Of a DNA stretch of 64,000 nt, positions 10,661 through 23,042 are shown piece by piece; positions within the stretch are counted from its first letter, which is position 1; each line of letters starts with the position of its first letter. Location: the NCBI GenBank assembly GCA_036250195.1, contig JAVHZZ010000003.1:339021375-339085374 (forward strand), written 5' to 3'. Both the position numbers and the translations under genes were made by a program. The notes under the pieces are model-generated. The model worked only from the letters and a program-made list of their open reading frames with translations. It had not been told where the DNA came from and ran no database searches. Source of the DNA: Mixophyes australis (Eukaryota > Chordata > Amphibia > Anura > Limnodynastidae).

Positions 10661-13600
10661 TGTTTCCAAAGATTAGATGAGGTCATGTGTCCATGCTACC
10701 AAATCCCAGCTCATTTCTATTTTTCATGTACAACAATTCCTCAACTGTACAGGGAGGTAAAATACAAGGTTATGACATCCCTTAAAGATTCCATTGTATA
10801 AACTATCCACTTGGACAGTATGGATATGTGCTACTGGTCAGGTGATGAACTACATGAGCATGACGGTTCTCTGTTAGAGATATCAGCTTCAGCAATAGCA
10901 GTGCCCCAAGCATCAGCATCATCCGCCTCTCAGTCTAGTACTTGCACACAACAGGCCATTCACACATAAAGCCTCATTATACATCTTTTGTTTACCTAGG
11001 AACTATACCGGCATCAATCTGATGGAAAATATTAGGAATGTTATAGCAAAATGGCTCAATCCCTCCTTAGGTTGAAATCTCCTTAGGTTTCCCCATTTCC
11101 TCATTTATGATAATGGCGCAAACATTGTGCTGTATAACTCAACAAGTTTTAACATATCCCATGCTTTGCACACACAATAAACTTAATTGTCCAAATTTTT
11201 TTCTCAAAAATGAGAGATGCATGCAAGATATACTGACTGTGCCCTGAAACTTTTGGGACATATTTGGCATTATCCACAACCACATGCAGAAAACAGCAAC
11301 ACAAATATAATCGCCATGCCATCAACTGAAGCAAGAGGTAGTAACGAGGCACTCAAACTTCTAAGTGCTTCAATCTCATTTCTTGCTGTGTGGCTCTTGG
11401 TGGCTTGTTGCTGTTCAGAGGAGAGACATGTTACCTTACTCCAAAACACTGGAGAAGTATCTTACTTGTATGAAACCTACTTAAACCATTTCAAAACAGT
11501 AACAATATGAGGTCAGACAGTGCCAGCCTGAATTAAATCATATTATTCATTAAACTAATGGAAGTGATGCTGAAGGACTATATAAAAATAAGTATCTTGG
11601 CCTTGTGGATCAAGTTCCTTATTCATTTCACCAGGACTCAAGCGTTTGCAGCATATTGAAAATCGGATCATAATTTTTTTGCAACCAAGATTGCTCCTAG
11701 GTTTAACACAAATACAATGTCTTTGTTTCCAACAAACATTTATGTAATAAATGCAAACAGCTACTTGTGAAGCTGTCAGTTCCAGTGGCACATGAAACAG
11801 ATGTGTGTTCAACATTTTCTGGAAATGCTACTGCTTCTATCTTACATAAAACTAAATTATAATCACATAGATTGGGAGTCAACACAGTACTCACTTGTCA
11901 TAGATTAGGACATCCGGTCAAGCTTAAAAGAGCTCCCCAAATATCTTGCCACCTCTACAACATCTGAAACAAAACACTCTCTCTTATTTGAATAGTGGAA
12001 GAATATTATAATGACAGTGCCTTTAAATACTGGAAAGGAAAAAAAATGTCTCTTTAGAGCCCCTTGTAAAGACTGCCCATGGCCTACCTACCATTCCCTC
12101 CTTCCAGTGTGTACTTTGAAAGTCTGTTTAGTACAACTGGCAACTTTGCAAATGATCATCACAGGAATCTATAAACTATAATGTGTTTAATAACAGACAG
12201 ACAGTTTGAAAAATAATCTGTTAAGATGATTCTAGTAGGGATCAGCTTTTACTGGGTGATGATCGGTAGATGAGAGCTGACACTGACGATTACAAGTTAA
12301 TTTAGGAAGATGCCCACTTTGAGCACACAACCTTTATCCATATTTCAAAAAGAAAGGAAAATCTTCCATTTTCCCGATTGAGGACCAAAAAAACACACAA
12401 CAAGTGACTGGATGCACAGTCAGGTGAGAATAGCTCTCTTAGGGGACATGTTGAAGAATTTAGCGTTATCTAAAGAACCCACCAGGCGACATTTAAGAAC
12501 AAGTAAAACACAATATGGCACAGTCCCAACACCAGTTTACAAAATATATTAACCCATACTACCCAAGTACTATTATCAGCGCAGAGAGGATGCCAAGAGG
12601 TATAACTTTTATTAAGATATACCAGGCACCCCAATCTTGCCACGATGTGGTAACCCTATAAGAACACAAAGTTTCAAAGCAATGGTTTCATTATGTTAAC
12701 TTTGTCTCCGTTCATAAAGGATTCATAAACTAGCTTAAAGAATTTGTCTAAAAAGTAGAGTTGTCAAACCATAGAACACCGGATATAAATGAAATAAACA
12801 GACTGACAGCCAACCGTGCTGCAAATCGGGACGCTCCGTTGCTGCAATAATGTAAACCTCCTGAATTGTTGGTTGGTTTTGTCCCAACACATTTTACGTT
12901 ACAGTATAGAATGTTTATTGGACTTTCTATATTTAACTGGCGTCTACTGTGAAGTGGGGTTTTTTCACAGTCTTACAAATGAAAATTACCTTGAAATAAG
13001 AAATAGATCACTTTCTTGCTGGCAGGAGAAGGCCCATTAATCATTTAGGGAAACCTGTGTCTTTCCATCTGTTGTCAGTCAGCTGAGTCATGTAGAGCTT
13101 CAATCATCTGCTACCGACAGAGTCATTCTGCTTCCTCCAACCTGACAACACGCACCAGTCTTTTCTTGCCAGCCTGGATGTAATGACACCAAAGGCTTGC
13201 TATAATTGTACCGGTTAGTGAGCATGTGAGAAACACAAACTACTTTGTATGAGAGTTAAAAAGGAAGATTGAGTAGGAGCATTCTGTGTTTCAGATGGAG
13301 GCGGCTGCATAGAGTGTGGTTATATATTATTGGCAGCCTTACTATTGCTGTCTAAATACAGAATACTGCATCACTAATCACGTAGTAACTAAAAATAAAG
13401 CTCTTAAGCTATTCTAAATAAACCTTATAATATAATGATGGAAAAAGAGCTGTTAACTGTTTACGCTGGAACTGTTCTACAATGAAACAGACACCATAGC
13501 GTTGATCTACCATTCTGGAGGACTTGGCAGTGAACTAAACTGGCCATTCAGATGCCAGGATTATCAGTTACATCACCCAGAGGTGCGGGCAGGACCTGTC

Positions 13601-15280
13601 ACAATATATGTACAATGTATACATGATTGTGTTGGCTGTTTTCGCTGCAGCCCAATAACTTTGGATATGGGTTAACTCTATAGAGAGGAATCTTGGAATA
13701 GTTATTATCACCCATAAATAATTTCACCTTTAACCATAAATAGACTCAATGATACTAACAAGCTGATTTAGTCACTTCACTATTAAATTAGATGCCCTAA
13801 TGGCCACCACAGAAGACTAAGTTTGGTTTATTTTGGGATGCACAGAATCCAAAATTAGTACAATTCGAATGGCCAAAAGGTCGGAGTAGGGCTGGGAAAT
13901 TTTAGACTGGGGGCAAGTTTAGCCTATTTTAAAGGAAAAAAATTAAGGTGGCCCAGTGACTCATCCCAAAGTAGCCCACTGTGGGACTGGCCCAGGGGCC
14001 ATATGCCGCCCAGCCCAGCCTGCCTCTGCAAAAGGTCCACTGACTTTCAAAATCAGACTTGTATTTAAGAGAAACAGTTCAGATATAATGTAAAATACAT
14101 GTGAAGAACTGATATTGGCAATGGATACATAGGGCGACTAAAGCTTTGATGTTGGTGATTTATAAACATAAGGCCAGTAGGTAGTCCATTGGTGTTGTTT
14201 GAAAGAATGTACCAGACAGACTTGCACTCACAACAATACAAGTAATGACTTATGCCTAGCTCCAGACACGGAAAAATGCATATAGCTGTTAAAGCAAATG
14301 CCCCTTTTTATACAAATTATATTTTTGAATGCATCATTATAAACTATGTACTAATAGAAGTCCCTCCTTACAGCCTTTTGAATCTCTGCAGTGTACCCTA
14401 CTAGCATAGACTAGAAATAGAAATATTGGACTAGCCGCGTCTATGACCTGCCTCCCAAATGTCTCCTTTACAGAAGCATCAGTGTGAGGGGAATATCTGC
14501 TTACATTCACCTACAGTGACTGATGACTGATCTGTGCAAGGTGCGTACCTGTCTCTGCTAAGCTGCAAAGCAGGAAGAAAGGCCTGTGTACCTCTCACTC
14601 AGCACTGTACTGTACTGCCTGCAAAAGGATACGGTATACGTCTCCTGTGTTGCCAAACATGACAAATGAAAGTTCCTTCCGATGTCTGCAACTAAACCGA
14701 ACATATAGACAGGAGTTTTCCTTTAAAAATTATACAGCAATCTGTGCCTGCTGTCACAGCTATTTGCGTGCATTGCGGATCAGCTGGTGGTATGCAAATA
14801 TTAACTTGTCTGAGCTCTAGCCTGTAGAATCTGCTTCATATTCCTCAGTGTTCAATAAGTTATTAACACCAGTAGGAAACAGCTGTCTTCTACAAAACAT
14901 TAAATTACACTAAAATGGTTGAGCCTTGCTAACAGGAGGAACTGTATTTAAGTCAATTTTACTAGTTGCAATATGGTAAATGTCAGTGGACCTGTCACCG
15001 TGAATTAACATGTTCTATTTTAGAAGATGATCATTAGCTAGTTATTCAAGCCATATGTTCTGCAAATGCTTTCTTTTTAAGTTGTTTGTTTCCATGTGTT
15101 TCGCCCCTAGCAATACATACACACTACATACTATTTAGCTTATCACATTGATTATTCTAGTAGCTATACATGAGGAAAACAAACTATGAACATTGTTTTT
15201 ACTAGCAAAATACATTTATTTATTTTATACATATGGGTTGATATGGAAGGAAGTTCTGCCGCAAGCGAGCAGCAGCAAGA
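10661..15280. other. long stretch without recognised features
   Basis: Mostly non-repetitive, AT-rich DNA. No reading frame here looks protein-like or has paired splice sites I would defend. It could be intergenic or downstream of the minus-strand gene ending near 15.7 kb. Conserved non-coding elements could be present but cannot be told from one sequence. Confidence 0.35.
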
Positions 15281-15289
15281 TCAGCCAAG

Positions 15290-15442
15290 TGGGTATATTT
15301 ACTAAACTGCATGTTTGAAGAAATGAAGATGTTGCCTATAGCAACCAATCAGATTCTTGCTATCATTTATTTAGTACATTCTACAAAATGACAGCTAGAA
15401 TCTGATTGGTTGCTTTAGGCAACATCTCCACACAGTAGTCCT
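15290..15442. repeat. CCAAT-bearing hairpin MITE, copy 2
   Basis: Left arm TTGCCTATAGCAACCAATCA and right arm TGATTGGTTGCTTTAGGCAA are near-perfect complements around a centre containing AGTACATTCTACAAAATGAC. Outer sequence ATATTTACTAAACTGC matches the terminus of the copy near 54936. It lies about 260 bp beyond the poly(A) signal of the minus-strand terminal exon. Confidence 0.85.
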
Positions 15443-15700
15443 CCATCTTTAAGGCACTCCATATTAAATCCTGCTTTCTGCATTTAACTTTGCTCATGTA
15501 TAGAACCGCTTTAAATCTGCGCTAGTATCTAGTAGTTTAAAATAAATGATCAATCTTGCCATTGTATTTAGCAGAGAATGTATAGTCCACCATTGACCCA
15601 TACATCCTAACTGATTGGTTTTTTTGCACTAGTTAGGTCACTTAATTTAAAAAAAAAAACAAAAAAAAACCACAAGTAATAAAATGAATTACTTAGTTGC

Positions 15701-15706
15701 TTTATT
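15701..15706 (-). terminator. poly(A) signal of the minus-strand gene
   Basis: AATAAA on the minus strand, about 25 bases after the stop codon at 15732-15734. Beyond it (15640-15680) the minus strand is U/GU-rich (TTGTGG followed by long T runs), as expected for the cleavage-factor binding element. The 3' UTR would be very short. Confidence 0.65.
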
Positions 15707-15731
15707 GAACAAAATAAAAATAAATGGTCAC

Positions 15732-16198
15732 TCATGTTTTCTCCCTATCCAAGATAAAACTGATCACATCTTTCGAAAGTCCTGGCACTGGTTTCATATT
15801 CATGGCTGATTTGGTCTCTTTTGGAGAAGTGAAGACATTGTTGCTGTGACAGTTCTGTAAAAGGTTGGTTCCTCCCTGATTTAAAACAATCTTACCCAAC
15901 TGAAAGCTACGCAGAGCATACAAGTGGTTCTTCTTTTGCAAGTCTGCTATTTTCTCAGAAAGTTGATGGCAATCACCTTCTCCTGTCTGACTGCTTCTTT
16001 CATAAAACGCATCCAAACTAGCTCGAATCTGCTCATCTTTCTTGTCTTGTGTCTTTTCCAGCTTGAGTGGAGAACTTAAGGGAAAGTTGTTTTGGTCTGT
16101 AACTGTGAATGCATCCCTACTGTGTGGCAATCTAAGCGATGTTTCATCATCTTCAAACTCTGACTGTCCATCCTCTTCACAATCATTTCTTGTAGAAC
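15732..16198 (-). CDS. 3' terminal coding exon of an unidentified host gene
   Basis: I do not recognise this protein. A reading frame of about 155 codons ends in TGA at 15732-15734. On the minus strand it is preceded by TTTAATTGTTACTCAG, a usable splice acceptor ending at 16199, so the exon would begin at 16198 with one base of its first codon supplied upstream. The encoded C-terminus is hydrophilic, with an acidic stretch (CEEDGQSEFEDDE), a short likely coiled coil around LSEKIADLQKKN, and a basic end finishing SFILDREKT. There is no signal peptide, membrane segment or transposase/RT motif. An AATAAA and a U-rich downstream element follow the stop. Earlier exons should lie at higher coordinates and were not found. 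A retrocopy or chance ORF is possible but less likely given three agreeing signals. Confidence 0.6.
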
Positions 16199-16330
16199 CT
16201 GAGTAACAATTAAACACAGTATAATTTATATTAAAAAATACACAGATATCAGGATGACTGTACTTTTAAATAAACAGTGTAACAAAATAGGCTTCCAGAT
16301 ATGCATATGGTATAAATGGATCAAAACATG

Positions 16331-16661
16331 GGGCCTGATTCATTAAGGATCTTAAATGAAGAGGTATCTTATTTCAGTCTCCTGGACAAAACCAAGTTAC
16401 AATGCAAGGGGTGCAAACTAGTTTTCTGTTTTGCACATAAGTTAAATACTGACTGTTTTTTCATGTAGCACACAAATATCAACTTTAACTTTCAGTGTAC
16501 AAATAAGCTATCAAGTATTTGTGTGCTACATGAAAAAACAGTCAGTATTTAACTTATGTGCAAAACAGAAAACTAGTTTGCACCCCTTGCATTGTAACAT
16601 GGTTTTGTCCAGACTGAAATAAGATATCTCTTCATTTAAGATCCTTAATGAATCAGGCTCC
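16331..16661. repeat. long palindromic MITE (GGGCCTGATTCATTAAGG family), copy 1
   Basis: Two arms of about 150 bp are near-perfect reverse complements around a loop of roughly 45 bp (about 16480-16525). The ends read GGGCCTGATTCATTAAGG and CCTTAATGAATCAGG. Arms share GTTTTGCACATAAGTTAAAT and AGTCAGTATTTAACTTATGT as mirror images. There is no coding capacity. It lies 130 bp upstream of the terminal exon, inside the presumed last intron. Partner copies are at 22012, 34245 and 57405. Confidence 0.9.
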
Positions 16662-17570
16662 TGGTCTTTAGTGTCTGCAAGGAGCATAGAGCTATAAGGG
16701 GGTGCAGACCTTTCCCAGCCAAACTTAGAGGTACAAATATAACTGTGACAAGAAGTAAAATGAGCTTGCCGTGAATGGCTCATTGTGTATTTTAATGAAA
16801 CATGGGAGACCAGGCCATTGTCTCGCATCCTGTGGGACGGGAGACTCAATGACTCAGTTTGCTGAGAACGGCGTCACCTTGCTGGAGGGGCCAAAATGAC
16901 ACAATTAGCGGTGCCCCGCCCCCTTCACTCTTGTAATTTATCTCCCCTACAGGATACCCCTGAGGGGGTTATACATAAAGTTGACAAGTATGACTTCAGT
17001 ACATGGTAGCTGTAGTCTGGTATTGGACTGCACACAAATAATATCAATTGGCCATAAAAGAGACAGCTGAGCTGGATATCACTGACAGCTGCTGACATTT
17101 GTTATGTAGAATCAGATAAAAACATATATTATGTCTTGTTGATATAAAACATATAAGATTTGACTAAAGCACTTCACTTACTAAGCACAAAAAATAATAT
17201 ATGTCAATTAGTTTGAATCAGTAAATTCATGTATCATGTTATATTAACAGATTACAGACACTGAACAAAACATCATAGAGATGAGCAAACAACCATTTAA
17301 CAATATCCTGAAGTATGAAAAATTCTTACAATGAAACAATTTTCCTATTCGTCAGATAAACTCAAATCTGAAATGTTCAAATTCATAACCGGACAAAAAA
17401 CATTCTAATCTCAACTTAGGAACCAATGGTTAGTTCCACAAATCTCCAAGACGTCTTTCATACTCATCCAGCAAAGAAACTACTAAAGCACGACGGGTTA
17501 TGTGCAAATGAATAGAATACATTCAAAAGTTCAGACAGAGGGAAACCTCCTTTCTATTGCAAAACCTACT
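16662..17570. other. unassigned (possible intron of minus-strand gene)
   Basis: I see no exon-like frame with splice sites and no named repeat. Confidence 0.3.
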
Positions 17571-17576
17571 AAACAG

Positions 17577-17907
17577 TTTATTTATTAAGTTTTTAATACA
17601 ATGCCTACATATTATGCAACAGTGTAGAGAGAATATGTATATATTCACATTAGTCCCTGAACCAGTGGAGCTTAACATCTAAATTTCCTACCTCACAGAC
17701 ACACACTAGGATTAATTCTTGTCCGAAGTCAGTTGGCCTACCAGTATGTCTTTGGATTGTAGGAGGAAACTGGAGCCCCCGGAGGAAACACACACAAACA
17801 CGGGGAGAACATACAAACTCTACCCAGGTAGTGCCTCAGTTGGAATCGAACCCATGACGCCACTGCTGTGAGTCAGCAATGCTGACCACCGTGCCACCAT
17901 GTTGCCC
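17577..17907 (-). repeat. V-SINE-type SINE, copy 4 (minus)
   Basis: Reverse-oriented copy: AACACGGGGAGAACATACAA is the complement of the V-SINE core, GAATCGAACCCATGACGCC the complement of the B-box region, and TTAGTCCCTGAACCAGTGGA the L2-like tail. More diverged than copies 2 and 3, with an A-rich tail region at the left end. Confidence 0.85.
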
Positions 17908-18559
17908 TTTCTATCGGGAATGACATAACATTCTCACAGATCCAGTTGTGTTCTGGATATATGCAAAAGTGCTTTGCTCTTCAACAAAACATCTAATTTA
18001 ATCTGTGCTGATACAGTTAATCATATCTCCTACATATGACACATTTCATCACTCACTGATCTTTATCAGAGGTATTTAATAATAGACTGATCGCTGTATA
18101 AATCCGTATCCAAGCTCCAATCATGCATTTAATTAATTTATAGCTGGTTTGGTAATACAGTAATTTAAAAAGCCAATTCTTATGCAAAATATAAAAAAAA
18201 AAACACTTTAAATTCCTGCAAACATCAATATCATACAGTTATGCTGTTTACATTCAAACATTCAACTTAGTATATATCTTGAAGAAAAACAATAAAATAA
18301 GATATATATTGTGGCTATATCAAGATAAGCAAACACAAGATTAAGGCAGCATATCATAATGTCTTTCCTGCATAAATATCCTAACTAGGCCTACTGGCAA
18401 GAATGGTGGACGCAGATGCGTTACACCATAAATTGTGTCCCCCTTCCGTTGACTGCTCGGCCGCTAAGGACAACTCTAAGTAGCCAGCCAGGTAATCTCA
18501 TGCGGTAAATGCAGCTGTAGGCATTTGGATCTCCTTCTGATTGCAACTTTATAGTGCAG

Positions 18560-18870
18560 GCAGCGCTATTTCGTATTGTCCGTTACAGGTGCGGTTATCT
18601 AGTACTGTGGTTTGTTTTGCAGTTTTCCATCTGGTTCTGATGCCTGGACAATAACCATTCTCTGGATTGCCACCTGCCCTGACACTTGCTTGGACTCTGC
18701 TTGGACACTGGACCTTGTCCCATTTAATTCTGCCGTGTGACTTCCTGTCTTTCTGCTGTTGTAAAGTCCACTGTGTAGTCTTTGATTTATCTTGGCGCTA
18801 GCAACCTTCTCAGATAAAGCCTCTACTAACACATGACAAGACTTGGGCGCAACTGAAGACTGGTGAGCAC
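18560..18870 (+). repeat. possible gypsy-type LTR fragment
   Basis: Runs of CTTGG/CTGGA-type words (CTTGCTTGGACTCTGCTTGG) and a TAAAGCC motif resemble R-U5 of vertebrate gypsy LTRs such as the clear one at 61664-62341. Ends are not defined. Confidence 0.3.
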
Positions 18871-18937
18871 ATCCAGCTCTAAGGGAAAGGGGCTTCTATA
18901 GGAGAAGTCCATGGTTAACCTGGGTCTAGAAGTCAAT

Positions 18938-19304
18938 TCTGGCATCACCGGTGGTAATCGCTTCGCCGATGCTGAGAAATCCGACGCAGACAAGACCGAC
19001 AAAAGAAAACCGATTTGCAGAGAAAACGTCAGAAATATACACAGCGGCAATGTCGGGACCACGAAGGTTAACTGTGTGCTTCCGACATTACCGCTTTAAA
19101 TTAACATTCATTCAGGGCACACTGATGTCAGACACTACTGCCGGACACCTGTGCATTCGGGAAGAGGTCCTGTCAGTGTTCTTCTGCCATCGGATATCTG
19201 GACAGTCGCTGTTCAGGTAAGTCTGTGTACATTTCTGTCATTTTCTCTGCGTCGGATTTCTCAGCATCAGCGGACCATACCCAACCCGGCATCACAGGTA
19301 CAAT
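18938..19304. repeat. MITE with about 90-bp terminal inverted repeats
   Basis: The left part (GATGCTGAGAAATCCGACGC then GTCAGAAATATACACA) is mirrored on the right by TGTGTACATTTCTGTCA and GCGTCGGATTTCTCAGCATC. Outermost bases GGCATCACCGG and CCGGCATCAC also pair loosely. CpG-rich for this window. No coding capacity. The superfamily is not known. Confidence 0.75.
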
Positions 19305-19918
19305 GTTTATTTAGAAATTCTTAAACTTATACAAGGTGGTAAAAGTACAAATTATATATTCATACAACAGGCAGGTTCTTATAGTAATCATGTGATCACA
19401 GATATATATGTTAGATAGATGAAACTCATATATATATTCGTTATTTTGTGCATACAAAATGTGATAACAAGGTTCTGGCCTATATCATCACTAGTTTAAA
19501 GGTCAGGGAGGAAACTATGTGTACAGTCAGCCTCACCGCACCACACACACTTCATTCACTTATATATGTGGTGCGCAAACAGAAGTTCACATCAGCTACC
19601 TCCATTCCGATCACCCATAAAAAGTGCAGTATAACCCCCCCATTTAACCACTGTATTAATTTACATACACCATCACTTATAATCTTGTATATCTGTATAG
19701 ATGAGAGATTTAAATAGAAAAAAATATATAAATAAATTCCTAATGTTATTTATTTAAAATGAATAGTGTTTTCTTGCCATGGGTTAATAAATCTTATCAA
19801 GTGGGGGATGGGGTGGGATAGAGGAGTAAATGCACTTACACAGAACTGTACTCTCGACACATTGTAGACTCGGGGAAACACATATAAACAATGCTTCCTG
19901 TAAAATATATATATATAT
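19305..19918. other. unassigned AT-rich stretch with TA microsatellites
   Basis: Short TA-rich runs occur near 19425 and 19905. Otherwise I see no feature I can support. Confidence 0.3.
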
Positions 19919-20284
19919 TGTGACAAAGTGAGAGGTTTTCCACAGGCCTATAAGAGAGGAGTTAGATGTTTAACTGACAGTCTGCAGGTAAAGGCTTCCT
20001 CCTTCTCTAAGGACCAGGTGGGGGTGTCATCTGTCAATCAAGCTAGAAGGGGAGGAGAATTGTAAAGTATTTAAACCTGTATTGTGCATCTGTGCAGGTG
20101 GACCGATGCCAGACAGTGGCCGGTGTCTTGACAGGAGGACTATGTCTTGTCAGTGTTAGGTTGCCCAGTGTCATCCTGACGGAAGTGTGTGCTGTTTTGC
20201 TGTGATGTAACAATAAAAGTATTGTTTTTTTTCAGCAAGAAGTTGTTCGTGTATGCATCACCAGGAGGGTGCAAATAGCTGACA
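19919..20284 (+). repeat. LTR-like element A
   Basis: Begins TGTGACAAAGTG and ends near CTGACA. Inside are a TATTTAAACC promoter-like box near 20068 and CAATAAAAG near 20210. It aligns by eye with element B from GTGTCATCTGT through the TTTAAACCT box to GTTCGTNTNTGCATCACC, so the two are diverged members of one LTR family. No internal retroelement genes remain. Confidence 0.55.
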
Positions 20285-20368
20285 ATCTGCAGAGAAAGGC
20301 TGCAAAAAGTTACACATTTGTACAGTAATGCACCTACGTTAAAGAGATACAGGTGGAGGACATATGTG

Positions 20369-20769
20369 TGTGACAAAATAATAGTAAAAATTCTGATTTA
20401 ACTTATATATTTTGAAGTGGTTGAAAAGCATCTCTTTCAAGATCTAGCAGCCAGCTGACAGGTTGTGTCTGCAATTAAACAGAGCACCTGCAGAGAATTC
20501 CTTTAAAAAGGCAGAGTGGGAGTGTCATCTGTTCATCAAGTCAGGGCTGCGGGAGGAGGGTGAACTATTTAAACCTATCTTTTTTATTTGTGTACAGCGT
20601 GACTGATGCCAGGTCTAGGGAGCTGGTTTCTGTTACTTTAGTATTAGGGTCACAAGAAAATGTGTGCAGCTTTATGTTATGAATTACTTTGCCATCCTGA
20701 CAATAAAAGCAAAGCAGAAAGCAGGAAGGTGTTCGTCTGTGCATCACCTGAAGTGTACCTGCGTCACTA
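20369..20769 (+). repeat. LTR-like element B, related to A
   Basis: Begins TGTGACAAAATAATAG and ends near CGTCACTA. It has CTATTTAAACC near 20566 and CAATAAAAGC near 20700. Only about 85 bp separates it from element A, so the pair could be two solo LTRs or the ends of an element whose interior was deleted. The pair has diverged substantially. Confidence 0.55.
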
Positions 20770-21015
20770 TATGTATATATGTGTGTGTGTGTATAACAGA
20801 AAAGCACAGACTGAAGTCGTAACGATTTAGCAATGCAGTAAGAACAAATTGCAGGTGGCCATAAATAGGCAATAAATGAATGTAAGTGGAGTTCCTACCT
20901 CTGCAGCTTTGAGACAATGTATTGTGAAATAAAAGTTCCTATATTGATTTGTAATTCTGGTGCTTCAGACTGCACAGAATTAATATGCTTTGCCGACTAC
21001 AGTATCCACAGGCAA

Positions 21016-21182
21016 GGGTATATTACTAAAAAAATATGTGCTGCTGTCCATAAGTTCCAGCCAGATCTTTGTTTTCATTTTCTAATCTCCCCTACAAAAA
21101 TGAAAGTTAGAATCTGATTGGATGCTGTGGTCAACATCCCCTTCTTTTTTTGTACCACTTTCCATAAATGAGTTTGCAATAT
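21016..21182. repeat. CCAAT-bearing hairpin MITE, copy 3 (worn)
   Basis: The right half is clear (GAATCTGATTGGATGCTG, GGTCAACATCCCC). The left half (TTACTAAAAAAATATGTG, CCATAAGTTCCAGCCAGATC) is much decayed, with its CCAAT box mutated. Confidence 0.5.
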
Positions 21183-22011
21183 ACAATTGCACTTCTACCA
21201 AATCCGGTTTAGATCCAGCAATTACATTTCTTATGCTGTTTCGCTGTTGACGACAGGGAAACCAGGAAGCTAAAAACAAATAGATCCAAAATTACACATT
21301 TTGGTGTGCTGTTGTTTGGTGCATTTCTCCCACAGAGAAAATTTTTCTAATGATATAATTCTGCATGTAATCCACAATAACAAAGGACAGAGTATAAGCT
21401 CTAAGAGAAACAAAGTTTGCCCCAGGGTAACAAGGAGAGATACCGCGTACAAGCATGCGTCATGTTGCTGACTGTTGGGAAGAAAGTGAATAAACTGGTG
21501 ACATGACCATGAAATATTTATATAGTTGATGGGTGCATGGATAAAATGAACTGTGGAATTTTTAGAAATGAATGGATGTACTAAAAATAAATGTTAGATT
21601 TGTGTCTTTATTTCTTTATAAGAGAGGAAACATTTACACATCCAACACGGTCATGGAAAGCCATGTGATAGTGCACTTTGCAAGTTCAGAGTAACACCAT
21701 TCTGAAAACAAAGTGGTTTCAATGAGAAAATGACGGATGAAAGAGAGTGACCAGTCTTAACGTATTACAACAAATGTGAGGTCTAATTCTATACACTGTA
21801 ACTACTGTGCTCTGAAATGTTGTAAAAAAGGATCTACAAACATTTTATTTATTTATTTGATTTGCTGAAAAATAGAAAACTAGGCTATCTCATCTCCCTT
21901 CCTTCCCTGTCATAAAATTTGGAAAGCAGCTATTAGTGCCGTTAAGTATTTCATACTTTGTTGCTACAATTATTTTTTTAACAATAAGGCAGAACAAAAA
22001 TAGATAACAAT

Positions 22012-22167
22012 GGGCCTGATTCATTAAGGATCTTAACTTGAGAAACTTCTTATTTCAGTCTCCTGGACAAAACCATGTTACAATGCAAGGGGTGCAAATT
22101 AGTATTCTGTTTTGCACATAAGTTAAATACTGCCTGTTTTTTCAAGTAGCACACAAATAAGCTATCA
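22012..22167 (+). repeat. GGGCCTGATTCATTAAGG MITE, copy 2 (half)
   Basis: Matches the left arm of the palindrome at 16331 (GGACAAAACCATGTTACAAT, TTTTGCACATAAGTTAAATA) and stops at the loop; the second arm is absent. Its end leads into the short tandem repeat at 22168. Confidence 0.8.
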
Positions 22168-22215
22168 AGTATTTGTGAGTATTTGTGAGTATTTTGTGAG
22201 TATTTCTGTGAGAAA
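22168..22215. repeat. tandem GAGTATTTGT repeat
   Basis: About four imperfect copies of a 10-11 bp unit, GAGTATTTGT/GAGTATTTTGT, derived from the MITE word AGTATTTGTG. Probably slippage expansion. Confidence 0.75.
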
Positions 22216-23042
22216 AAATTACCATTATAGTGTATTTTACATATGTAAAGTTCATATAAATGTTGAATTATCCTTTAGTATAAACTGAAAGGTTTGTGTA
22301 ATATTGTATTTCGACAAAACCTATTCGTTTTGGTTATTTGTTGCAAAATCACATAGAAACAAATAATAAAACAAAAAAATATATACGGATCACAAGGAAA
22401 AACAAAATCTGACAGCCAATGGATTGGATTGACCAATCTAATCTCTTTCATTTCAGTCTCAATTATTCATCTTGGCTTTAAAGATGCATAATATTTTAAG
22501 TGAGGATATCAACATAAAAAAGGAAAACTGTAGGATATGGATGCAAATTGCAATTGTTTTCAGTAGATCAAAAGAACATCTCAATTTCAAACATGTTTGC
22601 TTAGAATTATAGTAGATAAAAGTATAACTATTAAAAACAAAATAAAGTTGAACTAATGATTTGATGAGACAAAAAGCTTTTTTTTGTTGCACTCATTGAA
22701 TCAAAACAAAATTGGTTGCTCTGGTTTCAGCCAAATAGAAATTAATCAGAACATAAAAAGAAATCTTGGAGCATTATAGGGTATTTCAAAGAAAAGTAGC
22801 TTCCTTCTACTTAATGGAAAATGAACATGGTAGAAATGGAACAGACACTTTGAGACAATTTGTGTTTATTATGGGCATATACGATACATACAAACTAATA
22901 TTTTTTCTTTTCAAATCATTCAATTAATCAATCAATCAATCAGTCAATCAACCAACCATCCCTTTCTCTCCAAATTCAATGTCTTTTTCCACTCTTGCAA
23001 AATGCAACCCATTTTCAGGACTTGGTTATCAGTGCGTATATA
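22216..23042. other. unassigned; CAAT microsatellite at 22918-22957
   Basis: A (CAAT)n-like run sits near 22918-22957. Otherwise I see AT-rich sequence without recognised features. Confidence 0.4.

Noticed and set aside
16526..16849. 107-codon minus-strand frame
   Set aside because: Its second half lies in the palindromic MITE arm; the frame reflects the repeat, not a gene.
22168..22215. CRISPR-like array
   Set aside because: The units are directly adjacent without spacers; this is a short tandem repeat in a vertebrate sequence.
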